Source: Heterocephalus glaber (Eukaryota; Chordata; Mammalia; Rodentia; Bathyergidae). From it: a stretch of 64,000 nt of DNA. The notes below the pieces were generated by a model. It had not been told where the DNA came from. It did not search any database and saw only the letters and a list, made by a program, of their open reading frames with translations. This document shows positions 1-12,359 of the stretch, one piece after another. Both the position numbers and the translations under genes were made by a program. Within the stretch, counting starts at the first letter, position 1. The number at the start of each line of letters is the position of its first letter. The DNA lies in contig NW_004624795.1 in assembly GCF_000247695.1 (NCBI RefSeq), positions 12,614,870 through 12,678,869 on the forward strand. The letters are read 5' to 3'.

Positions 1-3000
1 ATCACCATTCCACCATGTAGAATTTTAAAAATCACTTTAAGAAAGACTTACATTGTCTTTCAATGCCATTTGACTGAAGCTCCCTCTGAGTACACCCCGG
101 TGTGGACATGGTAAAAAGTCAGCCTCAAGAAGGCCTGGCCATTAGCACAGTGCAATTCAGGGCCTGAGACTCTTCCAAATCAACTAGTACAGGGCCAGCC
201 TGGGAAGTCAGCCTGAGAACCACCCAGGGTCAGCACCTCTGCCCTCACCCTCTGCTTCCCCACCCGACCGGAGTTCACGGATATGCCGGGACATTGGGGC
301 AGGAGCAGGACCGCAGGGCAGCTCCTCTGGTCCTAAGAAATAAAAACCCAATTGGTCTGAATGGGAGTTATGGAGGCAGCTGCATTTACCTCTGCAGAGC
401 CTCCCTCTCCCTCTCCCTCCTCAAAAGAGAGAAGGCTGCCAAGGAAGGCTGTACCTTCAAGCCTTGATGGGAGGCAAGCAGGGCCAGTGCAGGGACTTGG
501 AGGAAGAGCAAGGGCTCCATTCTCAAGAGACCCAGTGGAGTGGCTCTGTGGAATCGCAGCTGAAGTGAACATCTGCTTTTGCCAGAGCCCAAAACCTACC
601 CCTGCCATCCTTGCCTGCCCTCTCCCACCTACCCATCAGTGGTCCAGGTGCCCGAGAAACTGAGGAGTCCAGAGTACGTTCCAGGCTCTGCTGCAGCCCA
701 GCCCACGTCTCCTGCTGCTGCCTCCTCAGTGATGCAGCAGCCACCAACATCCCCGACCCCACTCCTGCATTCTGCACTGCAGGCCTAGACGCATCACTCC
801 CTCAGGCCCTGAATGGCTCTCCCAAACCACAAAGAGGTTTCTAACGTTGGTATTTGGAACTATCTGGAGGCTTCTTGGTGGTCACCTTGTGAGAGGGCTC
901 TGCCTAAACTTTACATCTCCACTGATTTGTGTGCAGTATCATATTTATTATAATTAGCTTCCATTTTTCTTTTATACTACAGATTCAGTAAACCTCTATT
1001 AAAACTTTTTGAAAATATATGTATACCTAAGCTCTTTGTGGGTTTTCTTTTAGACTAGTAAAGAGGAGATTAAACGTGTTTTTCTGTAAAGGAGGGATTG
1101 GGTCTGATAGAGTTAAGAAACACAGATCATAGCCCATTGCTCAAATATCTCTGACCTCATCCCTTTCAGCTACTCCAACCTCACCACCGATCACCTCCAG
1201 CCTGGCACCCTGGGCCCAGTTCCTACAGAACAAAGTGCCATAGAAACAGCATAGGTTTCATGCCCCATGCTGCGTGAAACCTCCATACTTCTTATGACTC
1301 CCCAGTGCCACCCACAACAGAGGGACAGACTGGGGCCACCCACTTGCTTCTGTGCTGAGACAAAGTCCCACCTAGGGAGCTGTAACTCCATGCAGAGTCT
1401 TTCCAGAAAGTAAATGAGAGACCAAGTGAATGAGGTACGTGGTGTATATGACAGTGTTTGATAGCTGAACTCTTCTGCGTTACACTTGGAGGCAAACCAG
1501 AAGGTCCCATCCTGAGTTGAAAATCTTGACTCCAGGGGGCCTCAGAGTAAAACTGCCCCCCTCCTCTGTTAGCTCAGGAGGCCACAGTCAACTCCAGGTG
1601 GCCCCAGGCCAGCCTGCCCGATGACTAATCATCCAAGTGTCCAATCTTCCAAGATTAGCAAGTTTATCAGAAACTTGCTTGTTATAACTATTTTAAATTA
1701 TAAATTATTTAAAATCGGCAATCTGAAACAATTTGAGTAGCTTCTGAAGATTTCTGTGGAGTTGTCATCACTTAGTTTTGCTTGTTTATTTTGGTTTTAT
1801 CACAATAGATGGGGGTGGGGCAGAAATGGAGACCTCCTGCTGAAGAAAGACCTTCAAGTCACCGCATAGCTCCACGTGAGAGTAAAGACAAAGTGAGGCT
1901 GGGTGGGAGGCTGGGGGCAGAGGTTGGGAGAAAGACGGGGAAGGAAGAGTCTGAGTCCCCAGAACTCTAGAGCCCCAGGTGCCCAGAGCCCTGACGAGCC
2001 TGCAGTTCCACTGAGTCAGATGCGAAAGCAACTTCTCAGGCGAGGTGGTTGCGATCATGTGTCACAGTGTATTTCAAAATTACTGAGAGAGGATCTACTT
2101 CCAGAAAGCCAGTTCCAGGACCTCCTCTGTGGTCCAGGCAGTGGTCACGAGGGATGGGTGGTTAAGCCACAGCGTGAGATTGGGTCTGAGGGAGGAAGAA
2201 GCGGCTAAAGAGCTGAGGGAAGCTGGTGGATAAATCTACCCTCCCTCACAGGGCTATAGATCACATCATGCAGGACAGTTCTGTCATAGAACAGTTCTGT
2301 CACAGATTAGGTGTGGGACAGTATCCTTACACAAAGAATTGTGGCACACACCTAGCTAAAAGAAACCAGGTGTGTGTGTGTGTGTATGTAAGTGTGTGTG
2401 TGTAAATTTCATGAACTTGATGACCCTCTGATGAATAGGTTTCGGATGAGTCCATATGAAGATCACTTACTATATATAAGGTTTTCTTAAAGCACTTGCA
2501 GATGCAAGGATCAAGATCTCTCTTGAGGAATCAAACTATAAAACGGGAGGTGGGCCAAGAGGAGCCTTTGTACCCATGAAGGCATAGAATAAAGGAGAAT
2601 CTCGCTGTTCATCTCCTGGAGAGGAAGCTTTAAATGATGAACTTGAAGTATGCCAGCTGGTCAGCAGGGCATCTGCAGGGCAGAAGTGGAGGCAAAGCTT
2701 AGCTGGTGGGGTTCTGTGTCCTCTTCTACGCTCAGACCTTCCTCATCAGGTGACACACGCATCAGCCTTCTGAGGTGCTGCGCTTAGACATTTGCTCCCC
2801 CAGCTCCGCTTGTTCAGGTTGGAAGCGTGCTAAGCGACCTTCCGGCTGGCCTCTGACCTGCCAGGTGCGAGGAGGTGTAGATGAGGTCAGTGAGCTGCCC
2901 CTCCATTCTTGGCGTGCAGACAAAATCAAGTGTACAACCCTGCAGCCCAGGACAGAAATGCATTCTGGGAGACAATGGGAGTGGCCTGGGGGCCTCCGGG

Positions 3001-4420
3001 GAGCTTCAGCCTCACTTAGCTCTCAAAGTGTGCCGTGCTCATTTCTTCTCCATGCTGGCTGCTATCCCCTTCCCAGTGAGGACACACACAAGTTTGCATC
3101 TCCAGCACCTGTACCTCGTGAGAGTTCGACAGAATGGATGGGAAAGGTCCCGTGTGCACGGCCGGCGCTGAATTCAAGTCTATGGGGTAAATGGGTGGAG
3201 GGACCAGCTAGCAATCATTCATCCCACGCTCAGAGGTTGAAGCCTGAGCCGCCCCCGCCAACTCTGAAGCATTTCCAATGCCTTCGGGGCTGCCGATGGC
3301 TTGCAGAGCTCCTGTGACCCTTCCCTGGGTTCCATGTGGTTACTGGTTTTGCAAGCAGCTGCTCTGGGTAAAAAGCCAGGTACTTGGCTTTACTTAGTCT
3401 GTGTGCACCACCTGAGCTGCTGCTTCTGTGAAATGAGAATCGTGTCAGCTACACTAGAGTTGGGATGGGTTTTCTAAAGGCCCCACAAGCCTTGCTGTGC
3501 GGAAGAAAAGGCATGAGAAGGTAAATGGTCTTCAGAATTCCCTGGTGAATAGTCGCTGCCCACTGTACCCTCCCCTCCACCCTACTCCTGACCTGGGGCA
3601 CTGAACGGGGCTTCTGCAAAGAGTCAAAGGGGCCTTTGTTTGCCTCCTCCTGCTCCTCCCCTTCGCTGGGGGGCTCCGTGGGGAGCCAACTTAATGGGGC
3701 AGCTTCTGAGCCTGTGTCCCGGTCCAGGAGCCCCTGGCCCTCGTCTGGAGCACGGGGAAGGGTATCAGCTCTGCACAGAGATTGCTCCCTGAAAGCCTGC
3801 TCCGCTTTCCTTCCACGCCAAGCAGCTGGCATCCTGGGGAATCAAGTGGCAGCCAGACTCCAGGGAACTGAGCTGGCGAGCCGGAGTTTGGCGGAGTGAT
3901 CTACAGTGACAGAGCAGCCTTCAGCCCAGGCAACTCAGCAGGGGCCAGGAGTGGGACAGCTAACACCGAGAGAGGCAGAGAGGCTCAGGACTGCAGCCTC
4001 CTCCTGCTCAGCTCCCACAGGCACCATCAAGTGTCTCTAAATCCCTGCTTCTGCTAACTTTCGGGAAGCAGAAATGGTCTCCTAGTGCCGTCTGCCTGGT
4101 CACAAGGTGGGTTCTGCCCACTTAAGGTCCCTTTTACTCGTCACACAGTGGCCTCCTACCCAACTGTTTGCTCCCAAACACTTCACGCTCCTGTTGCTTC
4201 TCTTATTTGCAACAGACTTTGCCTGCAGTATCCTCTTCCTCCCTGTGTTCCTCTTCCGCACCTGGCTCAGGTCTGTCCTGCTCCTGGGGAAGTATTCCAG
4301 ACACCCCAGGCTGCAGAGCGCCCTCTGCTGGGTGCCTCAGAGACAGCAGGGACCCTGCTACTATGGAACTGTCTACCTGTCCCTCCAGGAGGGTATAAAT
4401 GGCAGGTGTCTCCTTTTCTG
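1..4420. other. Unique non-coding DNA, no gene recognised
   Basis: No reading frame here matches a protein family I know; the longest frame, near 2775-3317, begins at a GTG. Apart from a GT microsatellite near 2370 and a short AT-rich inverted repeat at 1690-1715 (9-base arms), no repeat family is evident. If the CCDC182 synteny holds, this would be sequence downstream of MSI2, but no exon of that gene was seen. Confidence 0.5.
2369..2404. repeat. (GT)n microsatellite
   Basis: Two runs of GT/TG dinucleotides are separated by a short 'tatgtaa' interruption. Confidence 0.9.
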
Positions 4421-4424
4421 AATT

Positions 4425-4490
4425 CCAAGCTTCTAGCACAGATCCTGGCAAAAAGTAGACATTCAACAAATACATGTTGAATTTAATAAA
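4425..4490 (+). repeat. L2 LINE 3' end fragment
   Basis: The text 'ctagcacagatcctgg' followed by 'caacaaatacatgttgaatt' matches the familiar 3' end of L2 (last-exit motif ...CAATAAATGTTTGTTGAATGAAT). The copy is heavily diverged and short. Confidence 0.6.
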
Positions 4491-4594
4491 AATTGGGGTT
4501 TTTTCCAAATAAATCGCATTAGGTTAGGATTACCTTGGAGTTTAAATTATGAATAAATTGGTGAATATTAGTGAATCCTGCACTTGCAGCTTGC

Positions 4595-5735
4595 TTTTTT
4601 CCCTCGGTAGCAGCTTTATTGAGACATTATTCATCTAACCATGCAATTCGCCCATTTCATTTAAAGTATACAATTCAGTAGTTTTTTAGTATATTCACAG
4701 GATTGTGCAACCATCACCACAATTTTAGAATGCTTCCATTACCCCTTAAAAAATACCATCAGCAGTCTGCCCATCCCTCTGTAACTACTAAGCTATTTTC
4801 TGTCTCTACAGATTTTGCTATCCTGGACATTTTATATAAATGGAATCATAAAATATGTGGTCTTTGGTGTCTACCTCCTTTCACTTAGCGTAATGTTTTC
4901 AAGTTCATTCACTTTGTGGCATAAATCAGTACTTCATTTCTTCTTATTGCCAAATGATACTCCATTGTGTGTATATACCATATTAAACTTACCTATTCAT
5001 CTGTGGATAGACTTTTGGGTTGTTTCTGCTTATTGACCATTATAAACAGCTTGGTTTTTTAATGCTAAAGATTTTTTTTAATTTTAAAATAATTTCAGAT
5101 TTGCAAACAAATTTTTGTTTGGTTTTGGTTTTGCAGTGCTGAGGATTGAACCCAGGGCCTGCATGCGTTGGGCTAGTGCTCTACAACTCAGCTATGTGTC
5201 CAGTGTGAAATTTACAAACAAATTTCACAAGAATAATAACAGAGAACTTTTTCCTTAAACCATTTGGAAGTGAATGGCTGGCAGATATTCCATTACCAGT
5301 AGCAACACCCCTCTCTAATAGACACACATATATCATTTCAATGTGACACAATGTGTCTCTCCTACACAGACACAATCCAACCACCAAAGTTAGGACATTA
5401 ATATCCATACTCTCCTGCTTGGCAATCTGAGGATCCAGTCAAGTTTTACAAGTTGCCCCAATAATGTCCTTCAGAGTAAAAGATACAATCTAGGATCATG
5501 TATTAAATCCAATTATCACACCTCATTAGTCTCCTTCAATCACTGACTTTCATGACCTTGACACCTCAGAAGGTTCCAGGCAAGTTACTTTTCAGAGTCC
5601 TTCAGTTTGGGTTTTCTGATACTTCTCCGTGTCTAGAGTCAGGCGATCCCTTTCAGAAATGTCACAAAGTTTGCACATTGCATCCTTAATCCATTATCAG
5701 TGATTTTAACTTTGATCTCTTGATTAAGCTGGGTC
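4595..5735 (-). repeat. Old L1 (L1M-type) LINE, antisense
   Basis: From 'cagctttattgagacattat' to 'gatctcttgattaagctggg' this reads as the complement of mammalian L1M sequence: 'tggaatcataaaatatgtgg', 'ttcacttagcgtaatg' and 'ccaataatgtccttc' are diagnostic stretches. At least two L1 segments are joined near 5060. No intact ORF2 frame survives. An old ID SINE is inserted at 5115-5210. Confidence 0.8.
5115..5210 (-). repeat. Old ID-type SINE inside L1
   Basis: The complement of 'gaggattgaacccagggcct' is the B-box half of an ID element, followed by a decayed A-box half. It is bounded by imperfect 15-base target-site duplications (tttgcaaacaaattt at 5100-5114; tttacaaacaaattt at 5211-5225), which shows that it jumped into the surrounding L1. 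Confidence 0.8.
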
Positions 5736-6112
5736 TGCTAGTAAAGTTTGGGCCTTGAAGGCCTCTCAAAGCCATTGTGTTAAAGGCTTGGCCAACACCC
5801 TATGGTGCTACTGGGAAGTGGTAGAGATTTTAGGAGGAAGGACCTAGTGGAAGGAAGCTATGTCATTGGAGGTGGCCCTTGAAGGGATACTGGGACCCGG
5901 GCCCCCCCCTGCTTCTCTCTCTGCTCCCTGGCCAACATGAGGTAAACAAGACTCCTTCACCATGTTAGCTCCATGATGTACTGAGCCAACCCAGGCCCAG
6001 AGTAACAGGGCCAAGCCACCATGGACTGAGCTTTCTGAAACCATGAGCCAACATAAATCTTTCCTCCTTATAAGCTGTTTATCTCAAGTAAGAGAAAGCT
6101 AGAGAACTGTAT
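5736..6112 (+). repeat. MaLR-type solitary LTR (rodent lineage)
   Basis: Starts 'tgctagtaaagtttgggcc'; contains 'gtgttaaaggcttggccaac', 'gccaccatggactgagc' and the poly(A)-region text 'gagccaacataaatctttcc'. The same plan is seen at 25385-25758 and 29211-29620. It interrupts the antisense L1, which resumes after 6112. There is no internal retroviral coding sequence, so it is a solitary LTR. Confidence 0.75.
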
Positions 6113-6485
6113 TTTGTTCTAAGTGAAATTTATGTATGGATTTGGGAATTATTATTTGAAAGATTACAATTGGTTATTACCATTACTTATTTTTATATTC
6201 AAATTTCCCCTGATTTAGCCAGGTTGGTTTCTATGTCCTTTTGATAGGTCCTCATCAGGTTTTTTTTTTTTAAGCACTTTCTTTTTTTCTGGCACAAGAT
6301 AGTCTACCTTTTCTCCAGTCTCCTTTTCTCCAAGGAGTTCTGCAGAGAGTGAATGGTTGCCATTCACTTTTCAGTAGAGAATGGTATTCAGAAATCAAGA
6401 CATGGGATAATGCTTCTCTTTGGCCCTCTCGATGGACAGAGCTAACACACACACACCACATGTATATGTATTTATATTATTTACA
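6113..6485 (-). repeat. L1M-type LINE, antisense (continuation)
   Basis: 'ctggcacaagatagtctacc', 'agagaatggtattcagaaat' and 'ctctcgatggacagagctaa' are the complement of L1M text. The fragment continues the L1 broken by the LTR at 5736-6112. Confidence 0.7.
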
Positions 6486-6641
6486 GTGAATGTTTAAATT
6501 TTAAAAATATTACAGTAACAGACACATTGCCATTAACCTCCTCAAAATAGTCTCCCTCACCTCAACTACATTTATTCCATTTTCCTTACCAATTTCTGAA
6601 GAAGTTCTGGGAGTCTTCTTTGTATCTTTACCAGTTGTGAT
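6486..6641 (-). mobile_element. Mariner-like DNA transposon, 3' fragment
   Basis: The minus strand encodes the end of a mariner-type transposase in broken frames, visible as the remains of an (R)KWQxxWDKC...GDYFEG...NGNVS motif, and then the 3' non-coding end. It aligns with the end of the copy at 16231-16602: 'aatggcaatgtgtcttttac' there corresponds to 'aatggcaatgtgtctgttac' here. Only the last third of the element is present. Confidence 0.7.
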
Positions 6642-6948
6642 CAAACCATAGTGAATGCTGCTGCCAAGTGCCCCCAGAGGGAAAGACATTCTCATAAAAA
6701 CATGACAGTGCATCCTCATTCCCTTTATGCACTGAATCTGGCACCGTAGGACTTCTGGCTCTTCCCCAAAGTCAAAATTACAAAAAGAAAATATTTTGAA
6801 TGGAGTCAGGACATCAAAGCAGCTACGATAGCACAACTTAAGACACTCACAAAAGGGGATTTCATGACTGCTTCGGAAAGTGGCAAGAACCATGTAATAA
6901 GTCTAATTTAAGTATTCACCATATTTTTAGCACAATTCATATAGCTAG
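6642..6948 (+). mobile_element. Mariner-like element, internally deleted
   Basis: Its two ends are inverted repeats: 'gttgtgatcaaaccatagtg' on the left, and 'attcaccatatttttagcac' on the right, complementary with mismatches. The interior encodes, with a stop and substitutions, the mariner block PHPPYS-D-AP-DFWLFPKVK around 6720-6780, which holds the third catalytic Asp region. The transposase is far from complete. Homologous to the 16.2 kb copy, and adjacent to an opposite-strand fragment. Confidence 0.75.
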
Positions 6949-6949
6949 A

Positions 6950-7520
6950 CATGTGAAAAACACGACTTCACACTAACACCTCTCACTTCTGCACGGCAGA
7001 GTTCACCCTCTTCTTCCTCTATTCCATACCTGTGACTCTGTCTCTGACAGTGAGACAGACACCTGGATCCCATCATCCTTGACATACTCACTTACTGAAT
7101 GAACCCCCTGTATAACCAGTCCCTTGTCACTTTGCGGGACCCTCACATGGACACTCTGACCCCACTTTGACTTTAAAATTCCACATGATATCACTACTCT
7201 ACATCCATGTAAAAGCCCCCTTCAGTCCCCTCAGGGTCCCACTGCACCCCCAAAGGACGCTCCTCCCCTGTGGTCGAGCTCCTCACCCTGCTCAGGATCC
7301 ACCATCTTGTGCTAGGCTGCTGCTGTGCCATATCCCACGCTACATGGGTGCCCACCTCACTTCATTCAGGCTCCACAACCCACCACTCACCAAGCAGATG
7401 CCCTCTCCCGTTGCTTGGACACTAACCTGAGTCATGCCTCACAAATAAATCTCTTCACCCTACTTGGGCTCTGACGCCCCATCTGGACTGGTGCCATGTC
7501 ACCCCTCCAATAAGGGCACC
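6950..7520. other. Unclassified non-coding stretch between transposons
   Basis: C-rich sequence with many 'caccctc/ccactcacc' words, no recognised repeat family and no protein match. Similar composition resumes after the SINE, at 7740-7850, so one older block has been split by the B1-dID insertion. Confidence 0.4.
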
Positions 7521-7729
7521 ATTTTTTGTCTGTGGTACTGAGGATTGAACCCAGGGCCTTTGCACTGAGCTACATCCCCAGCCCTTCTTTTTAATGTTTC
7601 ATGTTGAGACAGGGCCTTGCTAAATTGCTAAATTGTCCAGGCTGGGCTTGAACTTGGGATCTCCCTGCCTCAGGCTCCCAGAGAGCTGGGATTACAGGCA
7701 TCCACCACCATGCCAATCTGGGATACCAT
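7521..7729 (-). repeat. B1-dID composite SINE
   Basis: On the minus strand, a B1 unit (complement of 'ctcaggctcccagagagctg' and 'gggattacaggcatccacca') is followed by a decayed ID unit (complement of 'gaggattgaacccagggcct'). It is flanked by near-identical 'gggcaccattttt' / 'gggataccattttt' duplications. Fusion of B1 with a degenerate ID is typical of several non-murid rodent lineages. Confidence 0.85.
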
Positions 7730-7859
7730 TTTTCCCACTCAATTTCTGACACCCTAGTCCAACTGAAGCCAATAACACCTCCACCCTCACCACCAACCTA
7801 CCGTCCATCCCAGGGACCCTTACCTTCCTTATTGGAAGTAGTAGGTTCCTAGTTCTGCA

Positions 7860-8975
7860 GACTTTTCAAGGCTGGGATTTTGCTGATAGCATCTCCAATG
7901 TCCTCAAATATTTTCTTCCTTCTTCACAAGAAATGAATATATCTAGAAGTTGATAAAAGTCAGGTCTAGTTTTTTGGGCAATAAAATTTCATAGTCAGTG
8001 CTATGTTCTTCCATCAGATAGCACATGATAACTGGTTGACCACAATTTCATTAAGGACTGCAAAATAACATTATTCTGAGTCACTTCTCTCTCATATGGA
8101 GAGATTTTCTTATCAGACTTTTGTTCACCTGTTGTTCATATAGGAAAGGCAAATGCTGGATTCTTTCTCTTTCTTTGTCCATCTTTGAAATAATGAGTAG
8201 ATTCTCCAAAATCTTCCCAAAATTATCAATGAATAGCTTTTTCTTTCTCTTTTTAATTTTTTTTTTACTTTTATTTTTTATTTTTTTTGCTACCAGGGGT
8301 CAAACTCAGGACCTTGCGCTTTCGAGGCGGCCAGCGGCACCACGGAGCTAAATCCCTGGCCCTCTCTTTTTTAAAAAAGATATTATGAAGTCACAGATTG
8401 AAAAATATTTGACATGTACATTACAGTTACTTTTTATTGATCATCAAATTATCCCATCTTTGGCCAGTAGAAGCTTCATCAAGTTGCTACCTAGTAATCT
8501 CTGATGTCTTCTGATGTAACAAAATGTTGTAGGCTCATCTTGTACACTTTTTTGCCCAAGAACTGGAATGCATTATTTCTCAAAAAAATGCCCAAAACTT
8601 CATTTTAGGATAAGATAATTTAGAGGCCATGATCTGGTCTGTAGAAGTAACCACTATTACTAAGTTGGCTATTGTTCTCAGGTCTTTATGATGGATAAAA
8701 CAGGCAAAGCATGGACAGAACTATAACATAATGATTTCACATTGATATTTCCAATTCAGTTAGAAATTATAGGGTTTACACTTAGCCTCATCAGTCTTAC
8801 ATCTGTATATCCTTTCACACTGAAAATCCTAGTTCCCAATGAAAGCAACATAATAACTCCCTTTATCTCACACTATGTACCCAACAGTCTCATCTTAACA
8901 ATGCCAGCATTATCATGACTAATATGTATATCAAGTAATAATTTAAGAAATGTTTGTAGTTATTTTTATTAGGGT
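7860..8975 (-). repeat. L1M-type LINE, antisense, second block
   Basis: The stretch 'gtaggctcatcttgtacact' with 'caagaactggaatgcattat' and neighbouring text is the complement of old L1M sequence. An ID is inserted at 8281-8362. The sense strand of the LINE has no long frame. Confidence 0.65.
8281..8362 (-). repeat. ID SINE
   Basis: The complement of 'cggagctaaatccctggcc' is the ID A-box half, and 'caaactcaggaccttgcgct' gives the B-box half. The left T-run is the 3' poly(A) tail. 'tctctttttaa'-like duplications flank it. Confidence 0.85.
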
Positions 8976-9390
8976 ATGTATTATTTAGCTTTCCCATTGC
9001 TGAGACACAATATCCAACATCCACAACTCAAAGGAGGAGAGGTTTAATTTGGCTTATGTTTTCAGGGATTCAGTTCATGGTCAGTTGGCTCCAAGGTGGA
9101 AACATCATGGTGGAAGGGCATGGTGGAGCAGAGATGCTTAGTTCAGGGTGGCTGGGAATCAGAGCAGGTGAACAGTGCAGAGACAGACAGGCAAGGGGCC
9201 AGGGTCACGCCTTCATGGCCCACTCAGACATGCCCAGGATCATGCTTTACTAATCATGCTAGGCATTTCTTGATCCAATGAAGTTACATATCAGGATTAA
9301 CAATCCCAGGGTATATCCCACTTGCAATGATAATGAAATTAATTTGTCTTTAAGTCATTTGACATAGCCCCCCGTGTTATGTTACCATAC
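8976..9390 (-). repeat. MaLR LTR (THE1/MST-like), antisense
   Basis: 'tgtattatttagctttccca' followed by 'ggaggagaggtttaatttgg', 'catcatggtggaagggcatg' and 'cacgccttcatggcccactc' reproduces, reversed, the layout of a THE1/MST-class LTR. It is a solitary LTR with no internal region alongside. Confidence 0.65.
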
Positions 9391-9560
9391 CAGTAATACA
9401 CAGGTTTCTCTCTTTCATCTTGCTTTCACAATTTGTACTGTTACATTTAAGAGATTCTTTTTTTAAAAATTAATTTTATTTTACAAAAGTAAACATATTT
9501 GCATGGTTCCAAAGCCACATCTATAGAACAAGCAATCTTAAAGGAAATCTTCACGTCCCA
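9391..9560 (-). repeat. L1M fragment, antisense
   Basis: 'attaattttattttacaaaa' and the neighbouring AT-rich text resemble the same old L1 that lies to the left. Divergent; the right edge is uncertain. Confidence 0.4.
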
Positions 9561-11460
9561 ATCTGAGTTAGAGCAATGTAGAGGACTGCTCAGAGCAGTG
9601 TAGGCTCAGAGTAGTGATATTCTGTGGTGTGGACTCTCTGGTCAGTTCTAAGTCATGCACGCCAAGGTGTTCTATAATTAGAAAGACAGACTTTGTGGTA
9701 TGACAAAAATCTGAAAATAGCAACAGTGTGGAATTTGCAGTCAGTAGTTCCAGGATAAGGGCTGATGGGAGGGCTCCACTGTGCCAAGGATTTAAGCTTC
9801 TTTCAACTCATTACTCTGCTACCTTTAACGCATGGCTTCCTCCTCGCCATCGAGACAGTTGTCCCTGGTCCTTTCATCTTGACCTTCCCATGTCAGCCAG
9901 CAAGGAGCCAAGGGGAAGGAGAAGCCAATTCTCCTGAACGACAGGACCCAAGAGTTACACATACACTTTCTATTTATAGCCTATTGTCCAGTTGACCACA
10001 AGGAAAACTGGGAAATACAGTCTTTTACTTGAAAGTAGATATTCTGGTAAAATTTGGGGTTCTAATATTAAAGGAAGGAGAATAAGACACACAGGTCTCT
10101 GATATATATCTTCCAGGTTATAAGCCAAAATATCCTAAAACCGAATCATTTCTGCCAGGAAGTTTTTCACCCTGATGATACTTCTCAAAATTTGGGATAG
10201 AATCAAGTGGCCAGCCAGAGATATGTACAGACAGAATAAGGGAAAGGAATCTATACTTAGCCTATGGGAAAAACATCTGAATTTCTACATAGCTAAATCT
10301 ATCTCTTAGGAAATCTGCCTTTGTTTGTATGCTGAGAAAGACATTTTCCACTTGAGTTGAGATACATGTTCAGATTTATTTTCTGCAGTTCTATTCTATA
10401 TCATTTTTTCCTTCTACGCCTAAGGTTTTTATTGAATAGCATCAGGGAACTGAGGCTATTTTTTTGTTCCGAATTGCCAATCAGTAAGGTCAGACTCAGG
10501 GCAGATGACCGTGCACAGTATGCTGCCTGACCAAGATTACCCAGAGTCATTCCAGTCCCTGGCAGTGTTGCTCAGTACTGAGCAGGCTCTCAGCCAGCAC
10601 CTCGGGGTGTGAAGACAAAGAGACTCCGTTGTTGTTTTTAAGGGGCAATAGAATAAGGAGATGAATCCTAAACTAAGCGGTACCATTGGCTGTAATCCGA
10701 GGACAGTGTGGACAGGAGCATGTGAGGGAACTTTGAAAAGAGGAGTCACCTGAGTTGAGCTGAGCTGAGCTGAGTTGAGTAGAGGTGAGAGAGACCTGGG
10801 GTGGTTTCCAGGCACCCTGGTGTGGGAAGGGCACTGCAGGGCACATAGCTTAAGCTCTCTGGGCACTGGTTTCTTCACCTAGCAAACACAGGGTCGAGCC
10901 ACCTTCTCAGACTTGTTGTTGAGATTCGGGAATGGGTCCTGGGCAAGTCTTGTGTAGGTTTGTTTTACAGCAGGGGACTGATGTAAGGAGCTGCTCTGGT
11001 TTACAGGTCCCTAATGGCTCACTCTGATCAAAGGCTTGACACCAGGGTGGTGCCACTGTGGGGAAGTGGAACCTACTGGGAGGTGCAGGGCACTGGTGTG
11101 TGAGTTCTTTCATGGGACCCTTGGGTAGCTCTCAGGAGAGAGTGGTTGCAGAAGGAGCAGGCCTGACCTGGCACATCCCCTTTGTCTCTGCTTCTGTTTG
11201 GGACGAGGTCGCTTCCTCCTTCCCACTTCTGCTCTCCCACACGATGTGGACAGCTGATTGATAAAGGAGCGCTCCCTCACCCACCCTGACAGGCCAGCCA
11301 AGGCCTCTGCCATCTAAATGACTCCTCCACCCTTCCTCCTCTGAACCTGGGCAGGTGAGATTTACAAGGAGCTCCGACTTTGTGGAGGAAAGGCTTAAGA
11401 TGGAACCAAGCAAAGGCTCCTTCTACTGAGGCAGGTGATACCCGGAAGCTGGGTGTTGCA
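9561..11460. other. Unique non-coding DNA
   Basis: No protein family recognised. Holds a short TGAGC/TGAGT pentanucleotide repeat (10751-10780). Nothing else could be assigned. Confidence 0.5.
10751..10780. repeat. Pentanucleotide tandem repeat
   Basis: Five to six copies of TGAGC or TGAGT occur in tandem. Confidence 0.85.
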
Positions 11461-11461
11461 T

Positions 11462-11990
11462 TGTGAGGAACCAGCAACCACTCAGCCCTGTGTCTTCAGT
11501 GAAAGAATTCAGACAAGACATCTGGACCACAGTACAGAGTCTAGGCAGTTTATCGTAAAGCGAAAGTACACACTAAGGAAAAGGGACAGGCAATTGCCAT
11601 AATGACAGTTACCCCAAATTAAATGGACCCTCAAGGAATGTGATTCTCTCCCTCTGAGGCCTTTGGTCTGTTACAAGGCTGGGTAGTTTTGGTCAACCTC
11701 AAAGAGACAGAGGCTCCTGACTTCCTCTAGGTAGAAAGTTTCTGTTGGGACCTGGGGCTTCTTCCAAAGGGTTTGTCAGGGCCCTGGACCTTATCGACAT
11801 GCTCAGAAGAGGTCTTTCCAGCCAAAGCTTGAGATCATAATCCTGTTTGGATTTTATATAATTAGTGATCAAGAAAATGAAAGAAAAAGAAAACACCTTC
11901 CTATCTCCCTTGCTTCTCATGTAGCCTCCTCACAGAGGCCCCAGCCGCCTGTCTCTAGACCCACCGATGTCTAACTTCCTGTCTAACACA
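11462..11990 (-). repeat. Probable ERV LTR, antisense
   Basis: 'ggcagtttatcgtaaagcga' followed by 'aagtacacac' resembles, reversed, the poly(A)-signal end of class I ERV LTRs. 'cctgtctctagacccaccg' near 11950 resembles the other end. No internal retroviral gene is adjacent. The assignment rests on resemblance only. Confidence 0.4.
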
Positions 11991-12359
11991 GGGATGAGGG
12001 CAAAGAGGCAGTTGAGTGTCCCCGAACCAGATTTGGTCACCTTCATGGTTTCCAAGGAGAAAGACCCCACCTCTTGCTACAAAACTGACTCCAGAGGGAA
12101 AAATACAGGTGGCGGAAACATGGAAACCATGCAGCTAACCTACAGCAAGACTTCGGGCAAGTAATTTCCCTTCCTTTGAGGACTGATTCTTCTAGATCCA
12201 GGAAATCCAGAGCAGGCATTGTGGCCCCAAGGCAACCAGCAGTGAAGCCAGGGATGGGGGGCAGACACCTTTAAGGCTGTCATCCCACCCTTAATAGAGT
12301 CCTCACGGCAGCTGTCCCATTCCAGGCCCTCGGGTCAGCAGTTGCCATGGTGTGCAGAC

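Noticed and set aside
1..4400. MSI2 3' exon or UTR
   Set aside because: No RNA-binding or C-terminal MSI2 coding words were found; the UTR cannot be judged by eye.
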